This document shows positions 8,838 through 17,845 of a stretch of DNA of 64,000 nt, one piece after another. Source of the stretch: Paraburkholderia sp. BL9I2N2 (lineage in GTDB: Bacteria; Pseudomonadota; Gammaproteobacteria; Burkholderiales; Burkholderiaceae); assembly GCF_004339745.1 (NCBI RefSeq), contig NZ_SMGP01000003.1:930001-994000 (forward strand). The letters are read 5' to 3'. The position numbers and the translations under genes are program-made. A model generated the notes under the pieces. The model saw only the letters and a list, made by a program, of their open reading frames with translations. It was not told where the DNA came from and did no database searches. Position 1 is the stretch's first letter. The number at the start of each line of letters is the position of its first letter.

Positions 8838-9881
8838 TCAGAACTGTGTGCGCAGACCGCCACCGATCGTGGTGCCGCTCGACATCCTGGTCGCGCGATC
8901 GGACAGCACCGCCGCATAGATGTCGGTGCGCGTTGATAGCGGGTAGTCATACGAGAGCGCCCAGGTGTTGCGATAAACCGAGCTATGGCCGCTACTCTTC
9001 GAATACGCGTCCGAGCCAAGAATCCTGCCGAGGCCCACTGGAATCGAGAAGCCGATCTGACCGGTATCGATGCCGACGTCGCCATTCGAAATCGAATCCC
9101 ACACGTGCTGGTACTGGCCAAACAGCTTCACGTAGTGAAGGTCGTACGACATGCCGAGGTTCACCACCGACTGCGTCGTCAGTCCCGGCAGCACGGTGTC
9201 GAGGTCGCCGGCGTTCAGGCTGTACTTGATCTGCTGATAAACAACCGACGTCGCGAAAGCGCCGCGGTTGTACGAAATCTGGCCGCTCCACTTGTTCTGG
9301 CCGAGATGGCCTGGGTCGTTGCCGAACGAGTACATGGCTCGGCCAATTAGGCCGCCGAACGACGGCGACGCGTAATACACGGCGTTCCACCACTCGCCGG
9401 CATTGCCGAATACGCCCTGGCCGTTCACGCCGACGTAGCTGTGCAGCACGCTCGGCGAGAACACGAACGAGTTCCCGAAGGGGTTGAACGTAATGGTCGA
9501 GAACCACAGCAGCGGCGGAATCAAACCGGCAGTCGCCGTGCCGTATGGGCCGGTCACTCCCACGTATGCGTTACGCGAGAACAGGCCGTCATGCGGGAAA
9601 CCGGTGCGGCCCATCGTGCCGTTCTCGATATTGAAATAGCTTTCGAGGTCGAAGATGACCTTCGTGCCGCCGCCGATGTCCTCCGACCCGCGTAGGCCGA
9701 AGTACGGCGCGGTCATGCCGCCGTTACCGGCGATCACGCTCGACTGACCGTTCATCGGCTTCTTGTAGCCGACGAACGCATCGAGAAGCCCGTAGAGCTG
9801 CACGCTCGATTGCGCGTGGGCCGCCTCGGCGAACAGCGCTGCGCCGACAATGAGCGCTTTCATCCCCAACTTTATTTTCAT
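8838..9881 (-). CDS. Outer-membrane porin of the catabolic regulon
   Basis: A 347-residue porin with signal peptide MKIKLGMKALIVGAALF...AHAQ, mature start SSVQLYGLLDAFVGYKK and C-terminal TQF. GGGAG stands 8-9 bases before ATG 9881. A near-perfect dyad of the GTAATACAAA type lies 110-140 bases upstream (9993-10020) and matches elements at three other places in the island, so this porin is probably the outer-membrane entry route for the island's substrate. The exact substrate cannot be read from the sequence. Confidence 0.92.
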   Translation of the reverse strand: MKIKLGMKALIVGAALFAEAAHAQSSVQLYGLLDAFVGYKKPMNGQSSVIAGNGGMTAPYFGLRGSEDIGGGTKVIFDLESYFNIENGTMGRTGFPHDGLFSRNAYVGVTGPYGTATAGLIPPLLWFSTITFNPFGNSFVFSPSVLHSYVGVNGQGVFGNAGEWWNAVYYASPSFGGLIGRAMYSFGNDPGHLGQNKWSGQISYNRGAFATSVVYQQIKYSLNAGDLDTVLPGLTTQSVVNLGMSYDLHYVKLFGQYQHVWDSISNGDVGIDTGQIGFSIPVGLGRILGSDAYSKSSGHSSVYRNTWALSYDYPLSTRTDIYAAVLSDRATRMSSGTTIGGGLRTQF

Positions 9882-9992
9882 CTATGTCTCCCGCCTTTCC
9901 AAACCTGGATTCATGGCTGCGAAGCGGCGCGCCTTCGAACACGTTGATATGTGTCGAATGACGCTCCGAGCGCTCGCTCTCTTTATTGATAT

Positions 9993-10020
9993 GTAGTACA
10001 AAGTATTAAATTTGTATTAC
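9993..10020. promoter_or_regulatory. Candidate GntR operator A (upstream of porin)
   Basis: GTAGTACAAA (9993-10002) and TTTGTATTAC (10011-10020) are inverted repeats with one mismatch and an 8-base spacer. The right arm read on the minus strand is GTAATACAAA, the same core as at 13098-13107, 14126-14135 and 25077-25103. The surrounding 60 bases are much more AT-rich than the genes. Confidence 0.55.
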
Positions 10021-10119
10021 GGCGTTTTTCCCGGTGTCTGTGCACTACATCCAGAAATAACCGTGCGTCGAAGAGTCCGGACAGGCCGCTGCCCGCCCGA
10101 ACATGTTTTGCGGCGTTGC

Positions 10120-11541
10120 CTAAGTCTGGTTCTGCGCGCGGGAAGGCCTGGCCGCCGACGTGCTCGGCGGCTGCTGCTTCGAGCAAAGCAGCGAGTGCAA
10201 TGCGACGAGCGTGAGTCCGCCGGAGATCACCGGCTGCTGAAGCACGAGCTGAAGCATCAACGGCATCGCATGAATTACTTCCGGTGAGATGAACAGACCG
10301 CCGAGGCCAACGAGAAACGCGAGCCCCGACGCGATCAGCCGGCGATCGTCCCACTCGACCTGCGCGAGAATATGTACGCCATGCATGAAGACAATGCCGA
10401 ACAGCAGCGTCGCGGCGGCCGAGATCACCGGAATCGGGACGACGACGAGCAGCATGTCGAACTTCACGCAGCCGCCGAGTACGATCAGGAGGATGCCTGC
10501 GGCGAGCGTAACGAAGCGCGAACCGATGCGCGTGGCGCGCAGAATGCCGATGTTGTCCGGATACGCGATCGTGCTGAAGCCACCCCACACGGCCGCGACT
10601 ACCGAGCCGAGCGCGACGCCGAACAGGCCTTCGGACATGCGGCCTGGGCTGAGCGTCTCTTCGCCCCATTCGGCAACTGTCTGGTAGAGGGCCATCGATC
10701 CCATGCCCGCCGGAATCAGCACGAGCAGGAACACTGCGACGAGATCGGGGCGCACGCCGAAACCGAACGGGAAGATGCGCGGCTCGACGAGAAGCGGCGC
10801 AGCGGCCACCGCCGCAAACGAAACCGGCTCGAACAGCGTGTAAGCCAGCGTGCCGAGCGCAAGGCCGAGCAGGATCGCGACGCGCCGCAGCCGGCGGCCA
10901 CCCCAAAGCATCGCGAAAACGATACCGGCCACTGCGACCGCGCCAGAAAGCAGATTCACGACCGGAAAACCGGGGCTTTTAGCGCTGCCGATCCAGGTCG
11001 GCAGCGCGACGCTGGCAATCTGCACCACGATCAGCATGACGATCATTCCGGAGATGATAGGCAGGCGCAAATGCCGCGCGAACATGCCTGCCAGGCTGCG
11101 TCCGCGGATCGGCACCGTGAGCACGCACCAGATCAATGACGCGGCGAAGAACGACCCGAATGCCGTACCCAGGCCACCCGACTGCAAATGACCGACCGTC
11201 AGGAGCGCACCAAAGCTGCCTGCGTAGGGACCCTGCGCGATCGGCAGGCGCAGCAGCAGCACCGACTGCAGAATCGTGATAATTCCGCAGGCCATGAAAG
11301 TCATGCCATACAGGTACGCGATCTGCGGATCGGACAAATGAAACGCGCGGCCGAGAAGTCCCGGGAACACGAACATGCCCGTCATTCCGAAAACGTTCTG
11401 CAGCGCGAGCACGGCCAGTTGCGGGAGTGGCAACCGCTCGTTGATTCCGACGTCGAAGACGCGCGCGGATGGACTGTCTGCGGTGGCCTCCCGGATCGAA
11501 GCGCCGGATTTCGGCATGTCTGTGCTCAAGGTGTGTTCCAT
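10120..11541 (-). CDS. NCS2-family nucleobase/anion permease
   Basis: A 473-residue membrane protein of the NCS2 (uracil-xanthine permease) family: LALQNVFGMTGMFVFPGLL in the first helices, a glutamate in the SMALYQTVAEWGEE helix, and DNIGILRATRIGSRFV in the position of the family's QNNG signature motif. The change from QNNG-like to DNIG suggests an altered substrate. NCS2 members carry purines, pyrimidines or, in animals, ascorbate. It follows the MFS gene by 138 bases on the same strand and lies inside the GntR-type regulon. Import of a heterocyclic carboxylate or N-heterocycle is an inference. No clear Shine-Dalgarno precedes the ATG. Confidence 0.85.
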   Translation of the reverse strand: MEHTLSTDMPKSGASIREATADSPSARVFDVGINERLPLPQLAVLALQNVFGMTGMFVFPGLLGRAFHLSDPQIAYLYGMTFMACGIITILQSVLLLRLPIAQGPYAGSFGALLTVGHLQSGGLGTAFGSFFAASLIWCVLTVPIRGRSLAGMFARHLRLPIISGMIVMLIVVQIASVALPTWIGSAKSPGFPVVNLLSGAVAVAGIVFAMLWGGRRLRRVAILLGLALGTLAYTLFEPVSFAAVAAAPLLVEPRIFPFGFGVRPDLVAVFLLVLIPAGMGSMALYQTVAEWGEETLSPGRMSEGLFGVALGSVVAAVWGGFSTIAYPDNIGILRATRIGSRFVTLAAGILLIVLGGCVKFDMLLVVVPIPVISAAATLLFGIVFMHGVHILAQVEWDDRRLIASGLAFLVGLGGLFISPEVIHAMPLMLQLVLQQPVISGGLTLVALHSLLCSKQQPPSTSAARPSRAQNQT

Positions 11542-11679
11542 TAGGCCAAAAACGAAATCCTATCCGGCGACTCGACTGGGGCCGCGTCGCATCCGTTCCC
11601 TTCGAGCGCTATCGCACGAAGGAAACACCTGTATCGCCGGCGCGGACGATTCCGCCTGCCCGGTGGTCTTCAGTGATCC

Positions 11680-12978
11680 TCAGTTGTCGAGCGGAACGCC
11701 CTTTGTCTCGGGGCCGAACCAGATCGACACCATGCCGACGATAAAGAGCAGCGACACCGCCGCCGATGCAGCCGGGAACGAACCAAACTTCGCGACCACC
11801 GCATTGCCGGCGATCGGACCGATACTTGTCAGCGCGCGGGCCATGTTCCAGCAGAAGCCCTGCCCTGTCGCACGCACGCGGGTCGGAAAGAGCTCGGGCA
11901 AATAAGCGGCAAAAGTGCCGAACGCGCCAATGACGAAGTAACCGTACACCGGCATAAGCCACAGCACCCGGCCGATGTCATGCACCGTCATGAACAGCAC
12001 GAGCGACACCACGAGCGAGCCTGCCGAAAAGATGAAGTACGACATGCGCCGGCCGAATGCGTCGAGCATCCAGATCAGCGTAAGGTAGCCGAGTGTCGCA
12101 CCGATCATCATGAGAATGAACGCGTAGCTGACCGTCCTGCCGACGTCGCGATGATCAACGGCTGCAGCCGACAACTGGTGAATCCAGCTCGGCAGAAACG
12201 TGAGACCGCCCCAGCAGCCCAGCATGGCAGCCGACGAGACGATCACGCCGATGATCGTCTTGCGGCGTAGTCCCGGCGCGAAGATGGCGGTGAAAGTTTG
12301 CATCGCCGATTCGGCTATGACGCTGTCGCGCACTTGCACCCAGCGTTGAGGCTCAGGCACGAAGCGGCGCACGAGAATCGTGACGAGCGCGGGCGCGGCG
12401 CCCACCCCGAGTACGACGCGCCAGCCGAAGCGGCCAAGCAGCAGGTTGTCGAGCGCTGCCGCGAGAAAGCCAAACGCGAACGCCATCTGCATGATCTGCA
12501 TGGCGCGGGCGCGTTGGCGACCGGGCCACGATTCGGCGACGAGCGCGGCCCCTGCCGCCCATTCACCGCCGATGCCGAAACCGGCCAGCGCCTGTGCGAC
12601 GGCAAGCTGAGGCCAGGTCTTCGAAAATGCGCTCAGCAGCGTGAAGGCCGCGTAGATGAGGATGGTCCAGCCCATCACACGCGAGCGGCCGAACCGGTCC
12701 GCGGCCACCCCGAACAGCACGCCGCCGATGCCCCACGTGAGCAGCTTGCCCGCAATGATGTAACTGCCGATCTTGCTGATTTCGGTCGCGTCGGTGCTGT
12801 GCAACAGCTGGCTCACGCTCGGCACGAGCACCAGCGTGAAGAGATTCAGATCCATCGAGTCGAACATCCAGCCGAGGAACGCCGAGATCAGCGCCAGCCA
12901 CTGGTAGCGCGACAACCTGAATCCCTGAGACTCGGCCGAAGCCACCGGCGCCGCCTTGGCGCCCTGCGATATGCCCAT
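11680..12978 (-). CDS. MFS transporter, aromatic-acid:H+ symporter-like
   Basis: A 432-residue, 12-helix MFS protein. The frame extends to 13017, but GGAGA about nine bases before ATG 12978 favours MGISQGAKAAPV as the start. The first helix carries WMFDSMDLNLFTLVLVPSV, with the acidic pair usual in aromatic-acid and sialate-type symporters; the loop 2-3 motif is FGVAADRFGRSRVMG. Palindromic element B lies about 105-130 bases upstream. Likely imports the acid degraded by the neighbouring enzymes. Substrate unproven. Confidence 0.88.
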   Translation of the reverse strand: MGISQGAKAAPVASAESQGFRLSRYQWLALISAFLGWMFDSMDLNLFTLVLVPSVSQLLHSTDATEISKIGSYIIAGKLLTWGIGGVLFGVAADRFGRSRVMGWTILIYAAFTLLSAFSKTWPQLAVAQALAGFGIGGEWAAGAALVAESWPGRQRARAMQIMQMAFAFGFLAAALDNLLLGRFGWRVVLGVGAAPALVTILVRRFVPEPQRWVQVRDSVIAESAMQTFTAIFAPGLRRKTIIGVIVSSAAMLGCWGGLTFLPSWIHQLSAAAVDHRDVGRTVSYAFILMMIGATLGYLTLIWMLDAFGRRMSYFIFSAGSLVVSLVLFMTVHDIGRVLWLMPVYGYFVIGAFGTFAAYLPELFPTRVRATGQGFCWNMARALTSIGPIAGNAVVAKFGSFPAASAAVSLLFIVGMVSIWFGPETKGVPLDN

Positions 12979-13081
12979 TCTTCCCGTCTCCTGATCTGCC
13001 GCCGAATAAGCGAGCACGTTGCTCGATGCGGGTCGTAGCGCCCGATTTCGTCATTTGGCGGAGTATATCGTAATGCAGTGT

Positions 13082-13107
13082 GATTGCAATACAGATTATT
13101 GTATTAC
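13082..13107. promoter_or_regulatory. Candidate GntR operator B (upstream of MFS/NCS2 genes)
   Basis: GCAATACA at 13086-13093 and TGTATTAC at 13100-13107 are inverted with a 6-base spacer (7 of 8 pair; the inner AATACA/TGTATT arms at 13088-13105 are perfect). The minus-strand reading of the right arm is GTAATACAAT. It sits between the end of gntR and the start of the MFS gene, in an AT-rich patch, and so is placed to control the MFS and NCS2 genes. Confidence 0.6.
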
Positions 13108-13392
13108 TGTCTGCCGATCGTTTGCCCACGGGAGACGCCTACGGCGCGGTGTCATACAGGGAGGTATCGAAAGAAATGAGCGATGTCCGCAGCGCGCAAA
13201 CCCGTCTGGGCCTAGGCGGGAAAGCGCGCTGGGAAGGGCTGATGCCGCGAGTAAGGAGGTAAAAAGAGCGCCTCATGTTGCGTACCGCTCGTCGGATCGG
13301 TCCGCAAGCCGGACCGTTGCGTGTCGAGGCGAGGATTCCGCCTCTAACGTACCGGGTACGAAAGAGGTCGGCAGATGCGGCGTTTCGTTGAC

Positions 13393-14079
13393 TTAGCTGG
13401 TTGCTGCTGCCGCGAGCACTTCGACCGCCAGGCTTTCGGCTTGCTCGACATGGCGCTTGCACGCCGCCGCGGCTGCGTCGGCGTCATTGCGCATGACCGC
13501 ATCGACAATCGTCGCGATTTCGTCATAGCTTTGCGGAAGGCGCCCTGCCTGCGAAAGCGTCGTGGCGCGCAGCATCATCACTCGCGTATGGACGAGCCGT
13601 AGCATCTCCGTGAGAACCGGGTTGTTGGCGCCTTCGAGCATCACGTCATAGAACTGCGCTTTCTGTTTCAGGAAGCTCATGGTGCCCTCCTGGCCTTGCA
13701 TGTCCCGCATCGAGGCGAGCTTTTCCAACGCCTGTTTCAGCTCGGCACGCTGGTCGACCGTCGCCCGCTCGGTGAACTGCCGGCCCGCCAGTGCTTCGAG
13801 TACGGCGCGCACTTCATAGAGCCCTCGCGCCTCGTCTGCCGTCATTACCGAGACGATCGGACCTTTGTGCGGAATGATCTGCACCAGCCCCTCGGCCACC
13901 AATTGACTCAGCGCCTCACGGACGAGCGTGCGGCTCACGCCGAGCATTTCGCACAGTTCGCGCTCGATCAGCCGGTCGCCCGGCTTGAAGGTCAAGTCGC
14001 TAATACATGAGCGCAATCCGTCGATCACCTGCTGGCGCAGCGTCGCCACCGGTCGCACTACCAGCCTGTTGGTATTCAT
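13393..14079 (-). CDS. GntR-family regulator (FadR/FCD subgroup)
   Basis: A 228-residue protein with an N-terminal winged helix (about residues 10-75; ERELCEMLGVSRTLVREALS, then LVAEGLVQIIPHKG) and an all-helical FCD effector domain (about 85-220). AAGGGG precedes the ATG. It is divergent from the carboxymuconolactone-decarboxylase-like gene, and element C lies in the gap. FCD regulators usually repress catabolic genes until a pathway acid binds. The shared dyads suggest it controls four transcription units here, itself included. Confidence 0.9.
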   Translation of the reverse strand: MNTNRLVVRPVATLRQQVIDGLRSCISDLTFKPGDRLIERELCEMLGVSRTLVREALSQLVAEGLVQIIPHKGPIVSVMTADEARGLYEVRAVLEALAGRQFTERATVDQRAELKQALEKLASMRDMQGQEGTMSFLKQKAQFYDVMLEGANNPVLTEMLRLVHTRVMMLRATTLSQAGRLPQSYDEIATIVDAVMRNDADAAAAACKRHVEQAESLAVEVLAAAATS

Positions 14080-14125
14080 TCCATCCCCTTGTCATATGAA
14101 TCAAAAAAGAGCCGCGCTGATCTTC

Positions 14126-14187
14126 GTAATACAATCATATTGACATTCCGCAGCGAAGCTCTGATACTGCCTACCATTATACAATCC
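14126..14187. promoter_or_regulatory. Candidate GntR operator C (gntR / CMD divergent gap)
   Basis: GTAATACAAT at 14126-14135 and a second ATACAATC at 14179-14186 lie in the 140-base divergent gap. The two direct ATACAATC copies are 50 bases apart and would cover promoters in both directions. The same octamer occurs at 25096-25103. Confidence 0.55.
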
Positions 14188-14219
14188 TACAACAGCTGGT
14201 TAAACCCCGAAGGATAATC

Positions 14220-14621
14220 ATGGAAGACATCACGCTATCCGAACGCCGTGCCATCGGCGCAAAGATCCGCAAAGAAGTGCTGGGCTCGAGCCACACGCAG
14301 AGCAATACCAATCCCCACCTGTTCGACACAGTGTTCCTCGAGTACACGGAAGACGTGTGCTGGGGCAACGTGTGGAACCGCACGGGCCTCCCGCGCGCGA
14401 CACGCAGCATGCTGAACCTTGCGATGCTGGCCTCGCTCGGCCGCTGGCACGAGTTCGAAGTGCATACGCGTGGAGCGGTGAATAACGGCGTGACGGAAGA
14501 AGAAATCGCCGAGGTGGTGCTGCAAGCCGGCGTCTACGCAGGCATTCCAGTCGCGGCCGAAGGGCTGCGTCGCGCGAAGGCGGTTGTGCTCGACCTGAAG
14601 GCGAAAGCCGCTGCTGCCTGA
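14220..14621 (+). CDS. Carboxymuconolactone decarboxylase (PcaC-like)
   Basis: A 133-residue protein matching the family's usual length. It has WNRTGLPRATRSMLNLAMLA, the RxxLNLAM segment of PcaC, then LGRWHEFEVHTRGAVNNGVT and EIAEVVLQAGVYAGIP. It lacks the CxxC of AhpD, so it is of the decarboxylase rather than peroxidase type. PcaC removes CO2 from a gamma-carboxy butenolide to give an enol-lactone. No pcaGH or pcaB is nearby, so a protocatechuate role is not supported by context; an analogous butenolide is more likely. AAGGA precedes the ATG, and the gene opens the plus-strand operon. Confidence 0.88.
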   Translation: MEDITLSERRAIGAKIRKEVLGSSHTQSNTNPHLFDTVFLEYTEDVCWGNVWNRTGLPRATRSMLNLAMLASLGRWHEFEVHTRGAVNNGVTEEEIAEVVLQAGVYAGIPVAAEGLRRAKAVVLDLKAKAAAA

Positions 14622-14785
14622 AGACGGCTTGCGGTTCGTCAAGGCGCCTCGCGAATCGTCATCTCATCCCAAGCGTACCTGCCTGGCAGTCCAGAGGGCA
14701 GCAAGGGTTTCGTGCTTTCGGCTGCCGACCCGCTAGCCGATCGCGCGAAGCACCTGCCGGAACCCGCGCATTACCCGAAACCATC

Positions 14786-15580
14786 ATGTCTCATTCAACT
14801 TTCTGCGAAATCCCAGCCGGTCGCATCGCCTATTCCCGTCGCGGGACGGGCAGGCCGCTGGTTCTGCTTCACCCGATCGGCGTCGACCGGAGCTGGTGGG
14901 ACGAGTATGTCGATCACTGGGCCGCATCGTATGACGTCGTCGCGATCGATATTCGCGGCCACGGCGACTCCAGCCTCGTCACCGCCCCCATCACCCTCGC
15001 CGATCATGCGACCGACGTCGCCGCGGTGTTGCGCCAGGAACGGCTTGCCGGCGCAACCCTGATAGGCGTGTCGATGGGCGGCATGATTGCGCAGCGTGTC
15101 GCGATCCAGTTTCCCGAGCTGGCCGGTGCGCTGATTCTGTGCGGAACGGCCGGCGGATTTCCCGACGAAGTGCGCCCGCGCATTCTCATGCGCGGCGACA
15201 TGAGCCGGCAAGGCTCGATGTCCGAAGTGATCGACGACACGATCACGCGCTGGTTCGCCGCCGATACGCCGCGCCCCGACCTCGTCCAGAAGTGCCGTGC
15301 GCGCCTCGCCGCCGACGACTGGTACAGCTGGAGCGCGAACTGGCAGGCGATCTCGCTGCTCGACAACCTGGGCGAACTGCCACGCGTGTCGGCACCGGCG
15401 CTCGTCGTCGCGGGCGATGCCGATGCGAGCATTCCGCCAGCGGTATCGCAGAAGATCGCCGACGCGCTGCCGACGAGCCGCTTCGTAGTCGTTCCGGGCG
15501 CGGCGCACTTTGGAGCGTTCGACATGCACGAAGCTTTTGCAACGGTATTCGACGATTTCCTGTCGACCCTCGCTCAATGA
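14786..15580 (+). CDS. Alpha/beta hydrolase, 3-oxoadipate enol-lactonase-like
   Basis: A 264-residue alpha/beta hydrolase with oxyanion segment LHPIGVDRSWWD, nucleophile elbow GVSMGG (Ser96), acid in VVAGDADASIP and catalytic His241 in VPGAAHFGAFD. The whole layout matches PcaD-type enol-lactonases, which open the enol-lactone made by PcaC; the two genes are adjacent here as in pca operons. In this context it may open 2(3H)-furanone-type lactones. Function as an ester/lactone hydrolase is well supported; the substrate is inferred. Confidence 0.85.
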   Translation: MSHSTFCEIPAGRIAYSRRGTGRPLVLLHPIGVDRSWWDEYVDHWAASYDVVAIDIRGHGDSSLVTAPITLADHATDVAAVLRQERLAGATLIGVSMGGMIAQRVAIQFPELAGALILCGTAGGFPDEVRPRILMRGDMSRQGSMSEVIDDTITRWFAADTPRPDLVQKCRARLAADDWYSWSANWQAISLLDNLGELPRVSAPALVVAGDADASIPPAVSQKIADALPTSRFVVVPGAAHFGAFDMHEAFATVFDDFLSTLAQ

Positions 15581-15692
15581 AATAAAACGCGAGCGTGCCC
15601 GCGCGCTGGGACAGTTTCACGCGCCGCGCGACTCGGTAGTTACCAGATAAGTGGAGCGGCGCCCGTACGGGCCAACCGCCCGAGGAGGCAGT

Positions 15693-16400
15693 ATGGCAAT
15701 CACAATCCGTTCATCTTTCATCGTCGATGCACCGCCGTCCGACGTCTGGAAGACCATGATCGACATCGAACGGTCCGCGCCGTGTTTTCCGGGCGCGGAA
15801 CTCAAGGAACAGCAGCCCGACGGCAGCTACAAGGGCGGCTTCACCGTCAAGCTCGGCCCGCTTACGCTGAAGTTCGCGGGCAAATTCAAGATTGCTGAAC
15901 AGAACGACGCCAACCGCACGGTCGTGGTGTCCGCAAGCGGCACCGACACCAAGGGCCGCGGCGGCGCCGATGCGCAGATCAACGCGGCCGTCACCGACGC
16001 CGGCGATGGCAAGACGAAAGTCGACGTCGTCTCGGACGTGAACCTGTCGGGCACGGTCGCGCAGTACGGACGCGGTGCCGGGATGATCGAGGCGCTCTCG
16101 CAGCAACTGCTGAACCAGTTCGCCAAGAACCTGACCGCGCTTATCGAGGCAGACGCAGCGCACGCCGCGGCGCAGGCTCCGGCCACTCCGGCCACCGCGC
16201 TGAACACCGCGGGCGAACCGGAGGCTTCGAACGTGTCCGCTGAACCGGCTGCACCCAGGCCGGCCACCGAAGCGCGCCGCCCGCCCCCCGCACCGGCGCC
16301 GGTCGTGCCTCTCGATGCGGGCGCACTCATGCGCAAAGCGATGTGGCAGTCGATCCGGAATTACTTCGCGCGGCTCTTCGGGCGCAAGCAGCCCCACTGA
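15693..16400 (+). CDS. CoxG-like SRPBCC protein with C-terminal amphipathic tail
   Basis: Starts at ATG 15693 (GAGGAGG upstream), not at the earlier in-frame codon. Residues 1-145 form a START/SRPBCC domain of the CoxG type (SFIVDAPPSDVWKTM; PCFPGAELKE; GPLTLKFAGKFKI). Residues about 150-205 are a Pro/Ala-rich linker and the end (LMRKAMWQSIRNYFARLFG) is a basic amphipathic helix. CoxG proteins recruit molybdenum hydroxylases to the membrane so that electrons reach the quinone pool. It immediately precedes the hydroxylase genes (27-base gap), in accord with that role. Confidence 0.85.
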   Translation: MAITIRSSFIVDAPPSDVWKTMIDIERSAPCFPGAELKEQQPDGSYKGGFTVKLGPLTLKFAGKFKIAEQNDANRTVVVSASGTDTKGRGGADAQINAAVTDAGDGKTKVDVVSDVNLSGTVAQYGRGAGMIEALSQQLLNQFAKNLTALIEADAAHAAAQAPATPATALNTAGEPEASNVSAEPAAPRPATEARRPPPAPAPVVPLDAGALMRKAMWQSIRNYFARLFGRKQPH

Positions 16401-16427
16401 GGAAGCCACCGCACTATCGGAGCACGC

Positions 16428-17309
16428 ATGAAACCCAGTGAATTCCAGTATCACGCGCCGACCACCGTCGACGAGGCCGCGCAGCTGCTCGGCACACTCG
16501 AAGATGCGCGCGTGCTTGCCGGCGGCCAGTCGCTGATGCCGATGATGAACTTCCGGTATCTGATGACGAGTCACCTGATCGACCTGAACGGCGTCGAGGC
16601 ACTCACTCGCATCGAGGAGCGCAACGGCCGTCTTCACATCGGCGCGATGGCGCGGCAGCGCGACATCGAACTGTCGCCGCTCGTCATGAAGCGCGCGCCG
16701 CTGATCCGCGAGGCGTATCAGCTCGTCAGCCACAAGCAGATCCGCAATCGCGGCACGCTCGGCGGCAGCCTGTGCCAGCTGGATCCGTCGTCCGAGCAGC
16801 CATGCTTCACCGCCGCACTCGACGGTGTCCTGACGATCGTGCGCTACGAAGACGGCGCAGTCGCGACCCGGGAGCTGCCAATGTCCGACTGGGCGCTGAT
16901 GTATATGACGCCCGCGCTCGAGGAAGGCGACCTGCTCGCCGGCATCTCGCTCGACATCTGGCCCGAAGGCCATGGCTACGCATTCGAAGAGTTCGCGCGG
17001 CGTCATGGCGATTACGCCATCGTCGGCGTCGCGGCGCTCTGCACCGTCGATGCGCAACAGCGCCTCGACCGCGTGTCGCTGACGATCTGCGGTGTGGCTC
17101 CCGGCCCGGTGCGAATGCACGAGGTCGAGACCGCCTTGCGCGGCCGCCCGATGGACGAAGACGCGCTGCGCATCGCGAGCGACGCGGCGCGCGCGCTCGA
17201 CGTGATGACCGACGCGCACGTCAGCACCGACTACCGCCAGCATCTCGCCGGCGTCCTGACCGAAAGAGCGCTGAAGACAGCGTTCTCGCGCGTCGCAACA
17301 CAATCGTAG
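16428..17309 (+). CDS. Molybdenum hydroxylase, FAD-binding medium subunit (CoxM-like)
   Basis: A 293-residue flavoprotein. Residues 32-44 (AGGQSLMPMMNFR) are the AGGQSLxP FAD-binding motif, and IRNRGTLGGSLCQLDPSSE at about 105 is the second FAD motif. The C-terminal third is the CO-dehydrogenase flavoprotein domain. It passes electrons from the 2Fe-2S subunit to the acceptor. Genes run medium-small-large with gaps of 19 and 4 bases, the usual order in this family, so one heterotrimeric complex is expected. Confidence 0.92.
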   Translation: MKPSEFQYHAPTTVDEAAQLLGTLEDARVLAGGQSLMPMMNFRYLMTSHLIDLNGVEALTRIEERNGRLHIGAMARQRDIELSPLVMKRAPLIREAYQLVSHKQIRNRGTLGGSLCQLDPSSEQPCFTAALDGVLTIVRYEDGAVATRELPMSDWALMYMTPALEEGDLLAGISLDIWPEGHGYAFEEFARRHGDYAIVGVAALCTVDAQQRLDRVSLTICGVAPGPVRMHEVETALRGRPMDEDALRIASDAARALDVMTDAHVSTDYRQHLAGVLTERALKTAFSRVATQS

Positions 17310-17328
17310 CGTGACAAAGGAGATGCAC

Positions 17329-17841
17329 ATGGAGACTCGTACCGTCAGAGTCGTCGTCAACGGCACCGCTTATGAGCACGAGGTCGAACCGCGTCGCATG
17401 CTCGGTGACTTCCTGCGTCACGACCTCAATCTCACCGGCACGCACTACGGTTGCGAACACGGCGTCTGCGGCGCCTGCACCGTGCTGATCGACGGCCGCA
17501 CCGCGCGCGCCTGCCTGACGCTCGCCGCCCAGGTGAATGGACATTCGCTGACGACAGTCGAAGGGCTCGCCCAGGCGGACGGCACGCTCAACGCGCTGCA
17601 ACAGGCCTTTACCGAAACGCACGCGCTGCAATGCGGGTTCTGTACGCCCGGCATGCTGATGACGCTGACCGAACTGCTGAACGAAACGGATTCGCCGACC
17701 GAAGCCGAGATCCGCGAAGCGATCACGGGCAATCTGTGCCGCTGTACGGGTTACCAGCCGATCGTCGCGGCTGCCCTGCTCGCCGCTCAGCGCATCCGCG
17801 ACCAGCGTGCCGCCGCGCCGGCAGCCCAAGCTACGGAGTAA
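17329..17841 (+). CDS. Molybdenum hydroxylase, 2Fe-2S small subunit (CoxS-like)
   Basis: A 170-residue protein with the plant-ferredoxin cluster CEHGVCGACTVLIDG (plus a downstream Cys) and the second cluster CGFCTPGM ... CRCTGY, eight cysteines in all. AAAGGAG at 17316-17322 is six bases from ATG 17329, so this start is chosen over GTG 17311 and ATG 17323. It relays electrons from the molybdenum site of the large subunit to FAD. Confidence 0.93.
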   Translation: METRTVRVVVNGTAYEHEVEPRRMLGDFLRHDLNLTGTHYGCEHGVCGACTVLIDGRTARACLTLAAQVNGHSLTTVEGLAQADGTLNALQQAFTETHALQCGFCTPGMLMTLTELLNETDSPTEAEIREAITGNLCRCTGYQPIVAAALLAAQRIRDQRAAAPAAQATE

Positions 17842-17845
17842 CGCA

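Noticed and set aside
14220..15580. Protocatechuate branch of the 3-oxoadipate pathway
   Set aside because: Only pcaC- and pcaD-like genes are present. No pcaGH, pcaB, pcaIJ or pcaF is found in the window, and the neighbours belong to other chemistry.
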